From Acinetobacter qingfengensis (GTDB lineage: Bacteria; Pseudomonadota; Gammaproteobacteria; Pseudomonadales; Moraxellaceae): a stretch of 64,000 nucleotides of DNA. The position numbers and the translations under genes were made by a program. The stretch is taken from the NCBI RefSeq assembly GCF_008693185.1, contig NZ_VXKN01000005.1:124001-188000 (forward strand). Reading direction: 5' to 3'. Each line of letters starts with the position of its first letter. Position 1 is the first letter of the stretch. Below are positions 45,499 to 56,302 of the stretch, in pieces. The notes beneath the pieces were generated by a model. It did not search any database, was not told where the DNA came from, and saw only the letters and a program-made list of their open reading frames with translations.

Positions 45499-46283
45499 AC
45501 TCAAACTCTCCTAATCCCAATGCAACACCTACACCAACAGGCTTAGGAAATGTCCAGCGACCTGGTGAGTTTTTACGTCAGATCCGTTTGTCTCAGAATA
45601 AACAGTTATCTGATGTTGCTCAGGAATTAAAAATTTCAGAGAAACAATTGATTGCACTGGAATCAGATGATTATAAGGCGTTGCCAGAAGCTCCCTTTAT
45701 TAAAGGATATTATCGAGCCTATGCAAAATTTTTGAATACCGATGCTGCGAGCCTGATTCAACGGTTTGATGAAATTTATAAAAATGATACTGGTCTACCG
45801 CCAAATCATGCTTTAAAAGACTCGCCAATCAAAACGATGGGACGTTTGGCCAGTAGTGGCCGTCGAGGCATGAATAAATGGGTAAAGCGTGTGATTATCC
45901 TCATTGCGGTTATTGCCGTAATTTGGGCACTTTGGGCGGTACTTAGCCATTGGATGGATAAAAAAGACAGTACAGAAGAAGTACGAAATACGGATCAAAG
46001 CGTTGAGATTGTTGCACATGACACCAGTAATCCGGCAAGCATGGCGGGTGATCAATTACAGCTTGAATTTAGTACACCAACCTCAGTTATGATCGTTGAT
46101 GCTACTGGTAAAATGCTGGCACAGGGCCGCCAGTCATCGGCATTGACTTTACAGGGTCAGGCACCATTTAGTATCCGAATAGATGATGCATCTGCCGTAA
46201 AACTGAAACTCAATCATGAGAATATCAGTCTAGGCAGCTATACCAATTCAAGTGGTTCAGCAGATTTCAGATTATCGCCATAA
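45489..46283 (+). CDS. rodZ: RodZ-like helix-turn-helix membrane protein
   Basis: Cell-shape protein of 264 residues that links MreB to the membrane. N-terminal XRE-type domain (PGEFLRQIRLSQNKQLSDVA, LKISEKQLIALE), one membrane segment (RVIILIAVIAVIWALWAVL at about 135-155) and a periplasmic DUF4115 domain. Start overlaps pilF by 10 bp, so translation is coupled. Confidence 0.88.
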   Translation: MEINSNSPNPNATPTPTGLGNVQRPGEFLRQIRLSQNKQLSDVAQELKISEKQLIALESDDYKALPEAPFIKGYYRAYAKFLNTDAASLIQRFDEIYKNDTGLPPNHALKDSPIKTMGRLASSGRRGMNKWVKRVIILIAVIAVIWALWAVLSHWMDKKDSTEEVRNTDQSVEIVAHDTSNPASMAGDQLQLEFSTPTSVMIVDATGKMLAQGRQSSALTLQGQAPFSIRIDDASAVKLKLNHENISLGSYTNSSGSADFRLSP

Positions 46284-46304
46284 TCGCCAAGATAGGACAA
46301 TTGC

Positions 46305-47420
46305 ATGATACACAATCCAATTCAGCGTCGCCCAACACGAAAAATTCGTGTCGGTTCGGTGTATGTGGGCGGTGATGCACCCATCAGTGTGCAAACCATG
46401 ACCAACACCGAAACCTGTGATGTTGAAGCTACTGTTGCGCAAATTCAACGGTGTGTAAATGCTGGTGCAGATATCGTTCGTGTATCTGTACCATCAATGG
46501 AAGCCGCTGAAGCTTTCGGTAAGATTCGTAAACAAGTAACTGTGCCATTGGTTGCCGATATTCATTTTGATTATAAAATTGCATTGGCCGTTGCCGATTA
46601 CGGTGCAGATTGCCTGCGTATTAATCCGGGAAATATTGGTTCAGAAGACAAGATCCGAGAAGTTGTTGCAGCAGCAAAACATCATGATATTTCCATGCGT
46701 ATTGGCGTGAATGCAGGTTCACTGGAAAAAGATTTACAGAAAAAATATGGTGAACCTACAGGCGAGGCCTTATTGGAATCAGCAATGCGTCATATTGATA
46801 TTCTGGATCGTTTGAATTTTCATGAATTTAAAATCAGCGTCAAAGCATCTAATGTATTTTTGACTCTGGATGCATATCGCTTGTTGTCTAAACAAATTGA
46901 TAATCCACTTCATCTGGGTGTAACCGAAGCAGGCATTTATCGTACAGGAAGTGTTAAATCAGCAATTGCTTTAGGTGCATTGTTGCTAGATGGTATTGGC
47001 GATACCATGCGTATCTCTCTGGCCGCAGAACCGGAAGAGGAAGTCAAAATTGGATTTGATATTTTAAAATCATTAGGTTTGCGTTCCAATGGTATTAACT
47101 TTATCGCTTGCCCAAGTTGTTCACGTCAGGAATTTAACGTGATCAAAGCCATGCAAATGCTGGAAGAGCGTTTGGAAGATGTACGTACACCAATGGATGT
47201 GTCGGTGATTGGCTGTAAAGTTAATGGTCCAGGTGAAGCCAAGGAAGCTGATATTGGTGTTGTGGGAGCAAGTCCACGTTCACTGGTCTACCGTAATGGA
47301 ACCAAAAGTCATTTAATTGACACCGATCAACTGGTTGACGAAGTGGAAACAATGGTTCGTCAACGCATTAAAGAGCTTGAAGAAGCTAAATCTAAAGAGA
47401 TCATTCGCACAAGTTCCTGA
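46305..47420 (+). CDS. ispG: 4-hydroxy-3-methylbut-2-enyl diphosphate synthase
   Basis: Fe-S enzyme of the non-mevalonate isoprenoid pathway. The cluster cysteines are in [10 protein letters not shown] and [16 protein letters not shown]-terminal TIM barrel begins [20 protein letters not shown]. Length 371 residues. Gap to hisS is 7 bp. Confidence 0.96.
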   Translation: MIHNPIQRRPTRKIRVGSVYVGGDAPISVQTMTNTETCDVEATVAQIQRCVNAGADIVRVSVPSMEAAEAFGKIRKQVTVPLVADIHFDYKIALAVADYGADCLRINPGNIGSEDKIREVVAAAKHHDISMRIGVNAGSLEKDLQKKYGEPTGEALLESAMRHIDILDRLNFHEFKISVKASNVFLTLDAYRLLSKQIDNPLHLGVTEAGIYRTGSVKSAIALGALLLDGIGDTMRISLAAEPEEEVKIGFDILKSLGLRSNGINFIACPSCSRQEFNVIKAMQMLEERLEDVRTPMDVSVIGCKVNGPGEAKEADIGVVGASPRSLVYRNGTKSHLIDTDQLVDEVETMVRQRIKELEEAKSKEIIRTSS

Positions 47421-47427
47421 GTAAGTC

Positions 47428-48720
47428 ATGAGTTCAATTACAGCAATTAAAGGTTTTAACGATATCCTCCCAACGCAAACGCCTGCATGGCGACGTCTGG
47501 AGCAACATCTGGCAGCATTAATGGATGCCTATGGCTATCAACAGATTCGTCTGCCGATTGTTGAACAGACCAGCTTGTTCAAGCGTTCCATTGGCGATGC
47601 CACAGATATTGTCGAAAAAGAAATGTACACTTTTCTGGATAAGGGAAATCCACCGGAATCTTTGACTTTACGTCCTGAAGGCACAGCCGGTTGTGTACGT
47701 GCCATGCTTGAACATAATTTATTACGTGGAGCAACACCACGAGTGTGGTATGTGGGGCCAATGTTTCGGTATGAAAAACCACAAAAAGGTCGATATCGTC
47801 AATTTCATCAATTTGGCGTAGAAACTTTTGGTGTTGCTACACCAGATATGGACGCTGAATTAATTTTAATGACAGCTCGTTTATGGCAGCGTATGGGCGT
47901 TGCAGATAAAGTTCAATTGGAACTAAATACTTTGGGTGAGTCTGATGAACGTGCTGAATATCGTGCGGCATTGGTTGATTATTTGGTTCAACATAAAGAT
48001 GCACTGGATGAAGATTCACAGCGCAGATTAAGCACGAATCCATTACGAATTTTGGATTCAAAAATTGAATCAACACAAAAAATTTTGGAAAATGCACCTA
48101 AATTGCATGATTTCCTTAAAGAAGATAGTTTGAATCATTTTGCCCAGTTGCAACAATATTTAACCGATGCCGGAATTAATTTTGTCATTAATCAGAAATT
48201 GGTGCGTGGACTGGATTATTATAATAAAACCGTATTTGAATGGACCACGACATACTTAGGCTCACAAGGTACAGTATGTGCTGGTGGGCGGTATGATGGT
48301 CTGGTTGGACAACTCAAAGGTAAACCAGAACAATCTATTCCAGCAGTGGGTTTTGCCATGGGAATGGAGCGCTTGTTATTATTGCTTGAACAACAATTGA
48401 CAGAAACCGTAACCGACTGTGAAATCTTTTTGGTGGCTGAACCTGCATATCAAGGTAAAGCACTGGTTTTGGCAGAACAATTGCGTAATCAGTTTGAGCA
48501 GGAGCGATGTAATATTCGATTAAAAACCGGGTCACAGGGCAGTATGAAAAGTCAGATGAAAAAGGCTGATCAATCCGGCGCCAAGATAGCGGTTATTCTG
48601 GGTGAGCGCGAATGGGATGCTCAGCAGGTTCTAGTAAAAAATCTGACGAATGCAGAACAACAACATCTTGCCATTGATGACCTTGCTGCGTATCTGGCAG
48701 CACAGCAACTTTATATTTAA
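47428..48720 (+). CDS. hisS: Histidyl-tRNA synthetase
   Basis: Class II synthetase of 430 residues. Motif 2 region [14 protein letters not shown] with [20 protein letters not shown], histidine-binding [15 protein letters not shown] and AGGRYDGLV, motif 3 [13 protein letters not shown], and a C-terminal anticodon-binding domain. All present. Confidence 0.97.
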   Translation: MSSITAIKGFNDILPTQTPAWRRLEQHLAALMDAYGYQQIRLPIVEQTSLFKRSIGDATDIVEKEMYTFLDKGNPPESLTLRPEGTAGCVRAMLEHNLLRGATPRVWYVGPMFRYEKPQKGRYRQFHQFGVETFGVATPDMDAELILMTARLWQRMGVADKVQLELNTLGESDERAEYRAALVDYLVQHKDALDEDSQRRLSTNPLRILDSKIESTQKILENAPKLHDFLKEDSLNHFAQLQQYLTDAGINFVINQKLVRGLDYYNKTVFEWTTTYLGSQGTVCAGGRYDGLVGQLKGKPEQSIPAVGFAMGMERLLLLLEQQLTETVTDCEIFLVAEPAYQGKALVLAEQLRNQFEQERCNIRLKTGSQGSMKSQMKKADQSGAKIAVILGEREWDAQQVLVKNLTNAEQQHLAIDDLAAYLAAQQLYI

Positions 48721-48744
48721 TATTAGCGATTAAAGGACGTATAC

Positions 48745-49467
48745 ATGAGTGCAATGACAGACGAAGAACAGAAGGAACAATTTAAATCCTTTGCCAAAAG
48801 TTATGTGCTGCCTATTGTTGCAGGGATCCTGATCGCCTTGTGTGCGTTCTTTGGTTGGGAATGGTATCAAAAACGCCATACCGTAAATGCTGCCAATCTT
48901 ACAGTACAGTATCAAAATTTATTGAATCAATCTGAAGCTGCTGCAGAGGATGAAAATGCATACAAAAAAATCATGGCTGATGGCAATAAAATAGTGGCTG
49001 ATAGCCCAAATACAGTACAAGCCTTGCAGGCGCAACTATTAATGGCAAAACTTGCTTTTGATAAAAAGGATTATGCAACCGCCAATAAAATTTTATCGGC
49101 TGCTCAAAATGTCAAAATCGAAGATGAAGGATTAATTGCAATTGCAAAACTACATTTGGCTTATACACAAATTGCCCAGAATCAATTGGATACAGCATTA
49201 AAAACTCTAGATGGTATTAAAGTGGATGCCTTTACCCCTTCTGTATCTGAAGCCAAAGGCGATATTTATGCTGCACAAAATAAAACAGAAGATGCCAAAA
49301 AAGCATATCAACAAGCATGGGATGTGCTTGTCAAGCGTCAGCAACCTCGTGAATTATTACAAATTAAACTGGCAAACCTAGGGGTTTTAGTAGAAGATCC
49401 TAAAATTGAAACTCCGGTATTGACACCAACTCAACAAATGCCAGCAAGCAGTCCAAGTGAGTCATAA
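48745..49467 (+). CDS. YfgM-like tetratricopeptide membrane protein
   Basis: Protein of 240 residues with one N-terminal membrane segment (YVLPIVAGILIALCAFFGWEWY) and a periplasmic TPR domain. In E. coli YfgM is an accessory of SecYEG and works with periplasmic chaperones; the order hisS, yfgM, bamB, der is the same there. GGACG precedes the ATG. Confidence 0.88.
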   Translation: MSAMTDEEQKEQFKSFAKSYVLPIVAGILIALCAFFGWEWYQKRHTVNAANLTVQYQNLLNQSEAAAEDENAYKKIMADGNKIVADSPNTVQALQAQLLMAKLAFDKKDYATANKILSAAQNVKIEDEGLIAIAKLHLAYTQIAQNQLDTALKTLDGIKVDAFTPSVSEAKGDIYAAQNKTEDAKKAYQQAWDVLVKRQQPRELLQIKLANLGVLVEDPKIETPVLTPTQQMPASSPSES

Positions 49468-49470
49468 TAG

Positions 49471-50616
49471 ATGAAAAAAGTTTTTAAAGTTCCGTTTGTT
49501 TTAACTGTACTATCAGTTGCATTACTCGGTTGTGCGAGTAAAGGTAAGAAGGCTGAAGAAATTAAGCCAAACCCTTTACCAAAAATTCAGGCAACACAAT
49601 CTATTGCTCAGGTGTTTTCAACCAGTGGTAAGGATAGTCCTAAATTTGATCCATTACGTTTCCAACTGGAACAAGCCAATGGTACCTATTATAGCGCAGA
49701 TGTTGAAGGTACTGTTCAGGCGATTAAAGATGGTAAAACGCTCTGGAAAAAACGCCCTGTTAAACAATTAAGTGCTGGCACTAGCTTTGGACAAGGTGCA
49801 GTAGTGATTGGTTCACCGAAAGGGGATTTAATCGCACTGGATGCAGATACAGGTGAAACCCTTTGGCAGCAACAGTTACCCGGCTCTATTTTAAGCCCGT
49901 CATTGATTGTTAATAATCGTGTCATTACCATCAGTAATGATGGTACGGTTTATGCCAACGACATTCAAACTGGTCAACAATTGTGGACATTTAATCTACC
50001 TGAAACTGCTTTAAGTATGCGTGGTTATGCTGCACCAGTCATGCTGGATGCCCGTACGGTTGGTATTGCAACAGCAGATGCGTATGTCTATGCGGTTGAC
50101 AGCATTACTGGCGTACCTGTTTGGCAGCGCCGAGTTGCAGTGAGTGAAGGTCGGGGGGATATTCAGCGCTTAGTGGATATTGACAGCCAGCCTCAAGTTG
50201 TGGGTTCTAATCTTGTTACTGTAAGCTTTCAGGGGCAGGTTACAGTGACCGATCTCACATCACAACGTGTAGTTTGGTCAGAAAATGCCAGCAGTTTGAA
50301 CAGTCCTGCAGTAGATCAACAGGCTGTTTATGTTGCAACAACTGATGGACACTTAGTTGCCTATAATTTACAAACCGGCCAGAAACTCTGGGATAATGAT
50401 CAATTACTTAACCGTAAGCTGAGTAATCCAGTTATTTTAGGCAATGTTCTGGTTGTTGGTGATTATGATGGTATATTGCATCTGATTGATCCGGCAAATG
50501 GACAAATTACAGGTCGTGCGCAAACACGTGGAGATATTCGTACTCTGCGTGTAGAAGACAACCTACTTTATGTATCAACAACTAAAGGCAACTTTAGTGT
50601 GTGGCAGAATCGCTAA
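49471..50616 (+). CDS. bamB: Outer membrane assembly lipoprotein BamB
   Basis: Lipoprotein of the BAM complex that assists beta-barrel insertion. Lipobox LLGCAS near residue 21, then PQQ-type propeller blades (GSPKGDLIALDADTGETLWQ, TDGHLVAYNLQTGQKLW). Length 381 residues. 3 bp behind yfgM and 3 bp ahead of der. Confidence 0.94.
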   Translation: MKKVFKVPFVLTVLSVALLGCASKGKKAEEIKPNPLPKIQATQSIAQVFSTSGKDSPKFDPLRFQLEQANGTYYSADVEGTVQAIKDGKTLWKKRPVKQLSAGTSFGQGAVVIGSPKGDLIALDADTGETLWQQQLPGSILSPSLIVNNRVITISNDGTVYANDIQTGQQLWTFNLPETALSMRGYAAPVMLDARTVGIATADAYVYAVDSITGVPVWQRRVAVSEGRGDIQRLVDIDSQPQVVGSNLVTVSFQGQVTVTDLTSQRVVWSENASSLNSPAVDQQAVYVATTDGHLVAYNLQTGQKLWDNDQLLNRKLSNPVILGNVLVVGDYDGILHLIDPANGQITGRAQTRGDIRTLRVEDNLLYVSTTKGNFSVWQNR

Positions 50617-50619
50617 TTT

Positions 50620-52029
50620 ATGAAACCTGTTATTGCTTTAATCGGGCGTCCTAACGTCGGAAAATCTACACTTTTCAATCAGATCACCAAAAGTCGTGAT
50701 GCACTGGTCGCAGATTTTGCGGGTTTAACCCGTGACCGTAAATATGGTGATGCGGTCTATCAGAATAAATCCTTTATCGTTGTCGATACGGGCGGTATTG
50801 GCGAAAGTGAGCAAGGTATTGATGCCTATATGGCAGAACAATCCAAAACCGCCATTCAGGAAGCAGATATCATTTTATTTGTGGTTGATGCCCGTGCAGG
50901 ATTATTGGCATCAGATGAACAAATTTCGCGTGAATTACGTACTTTAGGCAAAAAAGTTTACTTAGTTGCCAACAAAGTTGATGGTATTCACGCCGAAGCA
51001 GCAGTAACAGAGTTTTTTAAACTGGGTTTTGGTGAGCCGATTCATGTTGCTGCCAGTCACGGACGTGGCGTGGCACAAATGCTGGAAGAAGTATTGGAAG
51101 ATATTCCAGAAGATGAAAATCCAGAAGAGCATGATAAAAACACAGGCTTGCGTCTGGCCATGATTGGTCGTCCAAATGTCGGAAAATCTACATTGGTTAA
51201 CCGATTATTGGGTGAAGATCGTGTTGTGGTATTTGACATGCCGGGAACCACACGCGATTCGATCTACATTCCTTTTGAGCGCAATGAGCGTAAATATACG
51301 CTCATTGATACCGCCGGAGTTCGTCGTAAAGGTAAGGTTGATGAAAGTGTTGAAAAATTTTCTATTGTTAAAACCTTGCAAGCCATTAAAGATGCACATG
51401 TTGTAGTCGTAGTGATTGATGCTCGTGAAGGTATTGTAGAGCAGGATTTACACCTGATAGGCTATGCGCTGGAAGCCGGACGAGCCATGGTGATTGCCAT
51501 TAATAAATGGGATGGCATGAGTGAATATGACCGCAATCAAGTGAAAATGACCATTGAGCGCCGTTTTGACTTCATTCCGTGGGCTAAAATTCATTTAATT
51601 TCTGCTTTGCATGGTACAGGTGTCGGCGAATTATACCCATCTATTCACCGTGCATACGAGTCGGCAAATTTAAAAGTTTCTCCAGCAAAATTAACCCAGA
51701 TCCTAAATGATGCGACAGAACAGCACCAACCACCTCAAATACAGGGTCGTCGTATTAAAATGCGCTATGCACACATGGGGGGACAAAATCCTCCAACAAT
51801 TGTGATTCATGGTAATAAGGTAGACAAAACCCCCGCGGATTATCGCCGTTATCTGGAAAATGTTTTCCGTCGCGTCTATAAACTTGAAGGTACACCCGTA
51901 CGTATTGATTTTAAAACTTCAGAAAATCCATTTGAAGGGCGTAAATCTCAGGTTGATGAACGCACTGCTGCACGTCGCCGTCGTTACGTACAAAAATTCA
52001 AAAAAGCTGAGAAAAAATTTAGACGTTAA
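50620..52029 (+). CDS. der: Ribosome-assembly GTPase Der (EngA)
   Basis: Essential GTPase with two G domains, needed for 50S maturation. First P-loop [13 protein letters not shown] at the start, second [13 protein letters not shown] near residue 186; both have DTGG/DTAG switch II motifs and NKVD/NKWD. A KH-like domain ends the protein. Length 469 residues. It closes the run from rlmN and has a terminator. Confidence 0.97.
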   Translation: MKPVIALIGRPNVGKSTLFNQITKSRDALVADFAGLTRDRKYGDAVYQNKSFIVVDTGGIGESEQGIDAYMAEQSKTAIQEADIILFVVDARAGLLASDEQISRELRTLGKKVYLVANKVDGIHAEAAVTEFFKLGFGEPIHVAASHGRGVAQMLEEVLEDIPEDENPEEHDKNTGLRLAMIGRPNVGKSTLVNRLLGEDRVVVFDMPGTTRDSIYIPFERNERKYTLIDTAGVRRKGKVDESVEKFSIVKTLQAIKDAHVVVVVIDAREGIVEQDLHLIGYALEAGRAMVIAINKWDGMSEYDRNQVKMTIERRFDFIPWAKIHLISALHGTGVGELYPSIHRAYESANLKVSPAKLTQILNDATEQHQPPQIQGRRIKMRYAHMGGQNPPTIVIHGNKVDKTPADYRRYLENVFRRVYKLEGTPVRIDFKTSENPFEGRKSQVDERTAARRRRYVQKFKKAEKKFRR

Positions 52030-52096
52030 GGCTTAAGCGATGTTGAGATACACTTAATTTTCAACATACGTGAACTCTATTTGAATCTTTTGTAGC

Positions 52097-52124
52097 AAAA
52101 GCCTTATCTCTGAATAAGGCTTTT
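52097..52124 (+). terminator. Intrinsic terminator of der
   Basis: Stem GCCTTAT/ATAAGGC extended by AAAA/TTTT, loop CTCTGA, T-run behind. Confidence 0.88.
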
Positions 52125-52177
52125 ATGTTTAAAATATTTTAGAACTTGATGCACATAGACAGGAATTGCATACACTT

Positions 52178-53050
52178 ATGTTAACGCAAGATTTAATTGA
52201 ATTATTAGCTCTGGAAAAACTCGAAGAAGGATTATATCGTGGCCAAAGTCAAAATCTTGTGGGTAAACGAGTTTTTGGTGGGCAGGTATTGGGACAGGCT
52301 TTACGAGCAGCATCTTACACTGTTGACCGTCCGGCACATTCTTTACATGCTTATTTTTTATTTGGAGGTGATGTCAATGCACCGATTGTTTATCAAGTAG
52401 AAAAACTGCGTGATGGTAAAAGTTTTTTAAGTCGTAATGTCAAAGCATTACAGCATGGTCGCGTGATTTTTCAGGCCATGATTTCTTTTGCAGCTCCTGA
52501 AGATGGGCTGGAATATCAGATCAATCCACCTGACTATCTAGCACCAGAAGCCTTAAAAAATGAAGAAGAACTCAAGCAATCCATGCTCAAATTTGTTCCT
52601 GAAAATTTGCGTAACGTCTTTATGCGTCGGCGTGTTATGGAAATTACACCAGTAAATCCGGGTAATCCATTTGATCCACAGCCTGATCAACCAGTCAATG
52701 CGCATTATATGCGGACATGGGATCGGATTCCGACAGAACATGATGAAATTGCATTACATCAAGCGATTGTCGCATTTAGTTCGGATTTTACTTTAATGAC
52801 CACAAGCCTGAAACCACATGGATTATCTTGGTTATCTCCCAGTATTCAATGTGCCAGCCTGGATCATACGATTTATTTTCACCGACCTATACGAGCAGAT
52901 CAATGGTATTTACATGATATGCATGCAACTGAAACAGCCGCATCACGTGGTTTGAATTTTGGTCGTATCTGGCAAAATGGACAACTGGTTGCCAGCACTG
53001 TACAAGAAGGTTTAATTCGTTTACGAGAAGTAGATTTAAGTAAAAGCTAA
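52178..53050 (+). CDS. tesB: Acyl-CoA thioesterase II
   Basis: Double hot-dog thioesterase of 290 residues that hydrolyses medium- and long-chain acyl-CoA. Family segments LYRGQSQNLVGKRVFGGQVLGQAL at the start, HSLHAYFLFGGD and the C-terminal SLDHTIYFHRPIRADQWYLHD and AASRGLNFGRIW with catalytic residues. The ATG at 52178 is preferred over a TTG at 52166; AGGA lies 13 bp upstream, a little far. Confidence 0.92.
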   Translation: MLTQDLIELLALEKLEEGLYRGQSQNLVGKRVFGGQVLGQALRAASYTVDRPAHSLHAYFLFGGDVNAPIVYQVEKLRDGKSFLSRNVKALQHGRVIFQAMISFAAPEDGLEYQINPPDYLAPEALKNEEELKQSMLKFVPENLRNVFMRRRVMEITPVNPGNPFDPQPDQPVNAHYMRTWDRIPTEHDEIALHQAIVAFSSDFTLMTTSLKPHGLSWLSPSIQCASLDHTIYFHRPIRADQWYLHDMHATETAASRGLNFGRIWQNGQLVASTVQEGLIRLREVDLSKS

Positions 53051-53120
53051 GCAATTTTTATTGAATAGTCTTTTTTATGGTTCGTGTTATATTGCCTGTT
53101 AATTGAAAACATGAACAATA

Positions 53121-54380
53121 ATGCAGATGTTGAAATCACTAAACAGTCAAATTCTTATTGGTGCCATTCTGGGTATCTTATTTGGATGGTGGATTAGCCA
53201 AATTTCTGATTCGGGATTTGCTCAGACCAGTTTGTACATTTTAAATTTAATGAGCAGCTTATTTATTGGTTTGCTCAAAATGTTATTAATTCCACTCATT
53301 TTTAGTTCTATTGTCGTGGGTGTTGCAAATTTACAGGCGATTGGTTCCTTTGGTCGAGCCTGTAAAATTACAATTTTGTGTTTTTTTACCACTACAAGTA
53401 TTGCATTGGCATTGGGATTATTGTGTGCTCATATTTTCCAGCCAGGTGTAGGACTGGACATTGCTTTGTTTAAAGATGCTATGGCCAGCCATCAAACACC
53501 GGATACACTGACACCAGACGCATTCTTTACCAACTTCTTGCAAAACACATTGATTAATCCAGTGAAAGCAATGACTGAAGGCAATGTTTTGTCGGTCGTG
53601 ATTTTTGCGCTCATGTTAGGTGCAGTCATTGTGGCAGGGCGTGGACGTTTTAAAACCGTTGAAAGTTTTTTTCAGCAATTTTTTGAAATGATGATGACAT
53701 TGGTACATGGCATTATGTATCTGGCACCTATTGGTATTTTTGCATTATTGGCAAAATTACTGGCAACCGAAGATTTTGCCATTTTAGGTAGTTTGGCTAA
53801 ATTCGCAGCTGTGGTTACTGGAACTACCATTTTTCATGGTGTGGTGATTTTGCCATTATTGCTGTGGATATTTGGCAAGATATCCCCAATTCGTTTTTTT
53901 AAAACAGCACGTCCAGCATTAATTACTGCTTTTGCAACCAGTTCGAGTTCTGCAACTATGCCTTTATCCATGCAATGTGCGCAGAATATGGGGGTTCGTC
54001 CTCAAATTGTGGGCTTTGTTGTGCCTTTAGGCGCACAATTGAATATGGATGGTACCGCTTTATATGAAGCTGCGGCAGCTCTATTTATTGCTAATCTCAT
54101 GGGATTAGATTTAACGTTGAGTCAGCAATTTATAGTCTGCTTAACGGCCATGCTGGCTTCATTGGGCGCACCAGGTATCCCAAGTGCAGGTATGGTGACC
54201 ATGATTATGGTGCTCCAATCTGTTGGTTTACCTGCGGAAGCGATTGCAATTTTATTACCAATAGATCGGTTGCTGGATACTGTACGTACAGTGGTTAATG
54301 TTCAGGGAGATATGATGATTAGTGCAGTGGTTGAAAATTATACCAAAGAAGAAAAATCTGTTGAGCAAGTTTCATCCTGA
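53121..54380 (+). CDS. Dicarboxylate/amino acid:cation symporter
   Basis: Inner-membrane carrier of 419 residues of the DAACS family (GltP, DctA, SstT). About eight membrane segments and two re-entrant loops; the family signature is TAFATSSSSATMPLSMQC, followed by FVVPLGAQLNMDGTALYEA and GAPGIPSAGMVTMIMVL with the DRLLDTVRTVVNVQGD end. Substrate, glutamate/aspartate or a C4 dicarboxylate, is not settled by sequence. No neighbour gives a hint. Confidence 0.9.
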   Translation: MQMLKSLNSQILIGAILGILFGWWISQISDSGFAQTSLYILNLMSSLFIGLLKMLLIPLIFSSIVVGVANLQAIGSFGRACKITILCFFTTTSIALALGLLCAHIFQPGVGLDIALFKDAMASHQTPDTLTPDAFFTNFLQNTLINPVKAMTEGNVLSVVIFALMLGAVIVAGRGRFKTVESFFQQFFEMMMTLVHGIMYLAPIGIFALLAKLLATEDFAILGSLAKFAAVVTGTTIFHGVVILPLLLWIFGKISPIRFFKTARPALITAFATSSSSATMPLSMQCAQNMGVRPQIVGFVVPLGAQLNMDGTALYEAAAALFIANLMGLDLTLSQQFIVCLTAMLASLGAPGIPSAGMVTMIMVLQSVGLPAEAIAILLPIDRLLDTVRTVVNVQGDMMISAVVENYTKEEKSVEQVSS

Positions 54381-54392
54381 TATTATTTTAAG

Positions 54393-54415
54393 GGAGAAAA
54401 GATTACATTTTCTCC
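54393..54415 (+). terminator. Hairpin after the symporter gene
   Basis: Perfect stem GGAGAAAA/TTTTCTCC with a 7-nt loop, 12 bp past the stop. The T-run after it is poor. Confidence 0.4.
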
Positions 54416-54482
54416 TCTAAAAATACATGGTTATGGGAAATAATATTCAAATTAAATTGTTATGTTTCAGAGGAGTAATCAC

Positions 54483-54749
54483 ATGAAAAAAATGATGACT
54501 TATGTTGTGGGTTTAACTTTTGCCGCATTAAGTGCAACTGCAATGGCGTGTCCTAAAGGGACAACGTTACAAGGTGGGACAGGCCCAAACCATAAAGGCG
54601 GTAAATGTGTTGCAGTGACTGCAAAAAAGGTGCAGGCTAAAAAAACAGAAGTGAAAAGCACTGAAGCAAAGAAAGTAGAGGCGAAAAAAACTCAGGCAAC
54701 CAAACAGGCTGAGCAAAAAACTGAAGCGGTAGTTAAAAAAGTAAGTTAA
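54483..54749 (+). CDS. Small exported lysine-rich protein
   Basis: Protein of 88 residues. A signal peptide ends ATAMA, then comes CPKGTTLQGGTGPNHKGGKCVA with two cysteines, then a tail of repeated KK-x-EAKK and KTE units, strongly basic and acidic in alternation. AGAGGAG stands 6 bp before the ATG at 54483; an ATG at 54462 has no such site. Function unknown; the tail could form a helix that binds nucleic acid or wall polymer. Confidence 0.75.
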   Translation: MKKMMTYVVGLTFAALSATAMACPKGTTLQGGTGPNHKGGKCVAVTAKKVQAKKTEVKSTEAKKVEAKKTQATKQAEQKTEAVVKKVS

Positions 54750-54776
54750 TCAGACTCTTGATTTGACGAAGTAAAA

Positions 54777-54845
54777 GAAAAGCGGCTATTTCAGATGATT
54801 ATCTTTTTAGTTAATAAGGAGAAATTTTGAAACAGCCGCTTTTTC
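54777..54845. terminator. Bidirectional terminator with large loop
   Basis: AGCGGCT/AGCCGCT and TTTCA/TGAAA pair with one mismatch between them, flanked by A- and T-runs; the loop is 34 nt and holds an AAGGAG. It lies between convergent genes and overlaps the engB stop. Confidence 0.7.
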
Positions 54846-55609
54846 TATTCTGAAGAAGAAATATCCGTATTGACTGGTAAATTGCTATCATTAACATCAA
54901 TAGTAAATCCCAGACGACTGGCCATGACACTTGCCAATTCAGATAAACCCTGTTTATCTAGGGATGAAAATAATTGAATAGAAAAATTCAGTTTCATGTC
55001 CTGTAATTGTTTTTTTACTTCAAGTAAGGTTTTATTGGCTGGCCCACGATTCAATTTATCTGCTTTGGTTAATAAGATATGCACAAATAGATGGCGGGAG
55101 TAGGCCCATTCCAGCATCATGCGGTCAAAATGCTGGAGTGGATGACGAATATCCATTAATAACACCAGCCCTTGTAAACTTTGACGATGAATAAGGTAAT
55201 TTTCTAGTTCTTTTTGCCATACTTTTTTCATATCTTCGGGTACAGCCGCATAACCATATCCCGGTAAATCCACCAGACGTTGCTCAGGATTACCCAGACT
55301 AAAAAAGTTAATCATTTGGGTACGCCCAGGGCGTTTGGATGCACGAGCCAGTTGTTTTTGATTGGTTAAGGTATTAATGGCACTGGATTTTCCGGCATTA
55401 GATCGACCAGCAAATGCCACTTCATAACCTGTATCTTCTACACAGAGGGAAAGTTTTGGCGCACTCATCAAAAACTCTGCCTGACGTAGCCAGTTGATCG
55501 CTTGTTCACTGTAGGTATCCAATGCAGGATCAGTTTTTTTGCTATAACTAATTTTTTGCTTGGGGGCTAGTTTGGCCTTGGTATCTTTGGACTTTTGATA
55601 TTTGTGCAT
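54845..55609 (-). CDS. engB: Ribosome-assembly GTPase EngB (YsxC/YihA)
   Basis: GTPase for 50S assembly. P-loop [17 protein letters not shown], switch [12 protein letters not shown] and specificity motif LLTKADKL are intact. Length 254 residues, with an N-terminal lysine-rich extension of about 45 residues and a serine/asparagine tail beyond the usual 200. The ATG at 55609 is preferred to a TTG two codons earlier. Confidence 0.93.
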   Translation of the reverse strand: MHKYQKSKDTKAKLAPKQKISYSKKTDPALDTYSEQAINWLRQAEFLMSAPKLSLCVEDTGYEVAFAGRSNAGKSSAINTLTNQKQLARASKRPGRTQMINFFSLGNPEQRLVDLPGYGYAAVPEDMKKVWQKELENYLIHRQSLQGLVLLMDIRHPLQHFDRMMLEWAYSRHLFVHILLTKADKLNRGPANKTLLEVKKQLQDMKLNFSIQLFSSLDKQGLSELASVMASRLGFTIDVNDSNLPVNTDISSSE

Positions 55610-55689
55610 AATCAATGGGTAATATGAAAAAAAGCTTGCCTATTATAAGTGAAGATCAGGCATGTGGCGAATCTATTGCAACATTATGA

Positions 55690-56145
55690 TTAGCTGATTT
55701 GTACAATATCAATTGCTGAGGTATTTTGATCTTTGGTTAGGCTGTAAATCACTGGATGATGTAGGGCATCACGTAACTGATACTGATTTAAATAGCGATA
55801 AAATTGTTCGAGTGCTTGGTCCAATACAGATTTTAAGCCACAACTGAAACGTAGTACACATGCAGGTTCCAGACAATTAATGGCTTTTTGATCATGCTCC
55901 AGTGTGCGTACTATTTCACCAATAGGTAAATCCAGTGCCTTTGGAGCAAGCCGAATTCCACCACCTTTACCCCGAGTACTGATGAGCCAACCTTGCTTCG
56001 CCATAAAATGCGTGACTTTTACTAAATGGTTTTCTGAAATTTTAAGCGCGCGAGCTGCCTCAGCGATGGTGACAAGCTCATCACTGGGTTGTAAAAGATA
56101 CATTAATAGGCGCAAGCCGTAATCAGTAAATTTATTTAATTGCAT
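55690..56145 (-). CDS. Rrf2-family regulator, NsrR-like
   Basis: Repressor of 151 residues with a winged helix at the N-terminus (LNKFTDYGLRLLMYLL, ALKISENHLVKVTHFMAKQGW, TRGKGGGIRLA) and three cysteines in NCLEPACVLRFSCGL. Spacing of these fits the Fe-S ligands of NsrR, which senses nitric oxide. No NO-detoxifying gene stands beside it. It is 75 bp behind engB and may be transcribed alone. Confidence 0.85.
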   Translation of the reverse strand: MQLNKFTDYGLRLLMYLLQPSDELVTIAEAARALKISENHLVKVTHFMAKQGWLISTRGKGGGIRLAPKALDLPIGEIVRTLEHDQKAINCLEPACVLRFSCGLKSVLDQALEQFYRYLNQYQLRDALHHPVIYSLTKDQNTSAIDIVQIS

Positions 56146-56302
56146 ACCTTACAGTATAGGCTATTTCAAGAAAAAAGAGCGCAATAATACACTCGAAATG
56201 AAAATATCATCTAATATTGAGCTTAACAATATGTCGATTTGAACCAGTGATCGAAATAATATGGATCTTTTCATGATTAAAAGATTTATTTATGTGAAGA
56301 CA

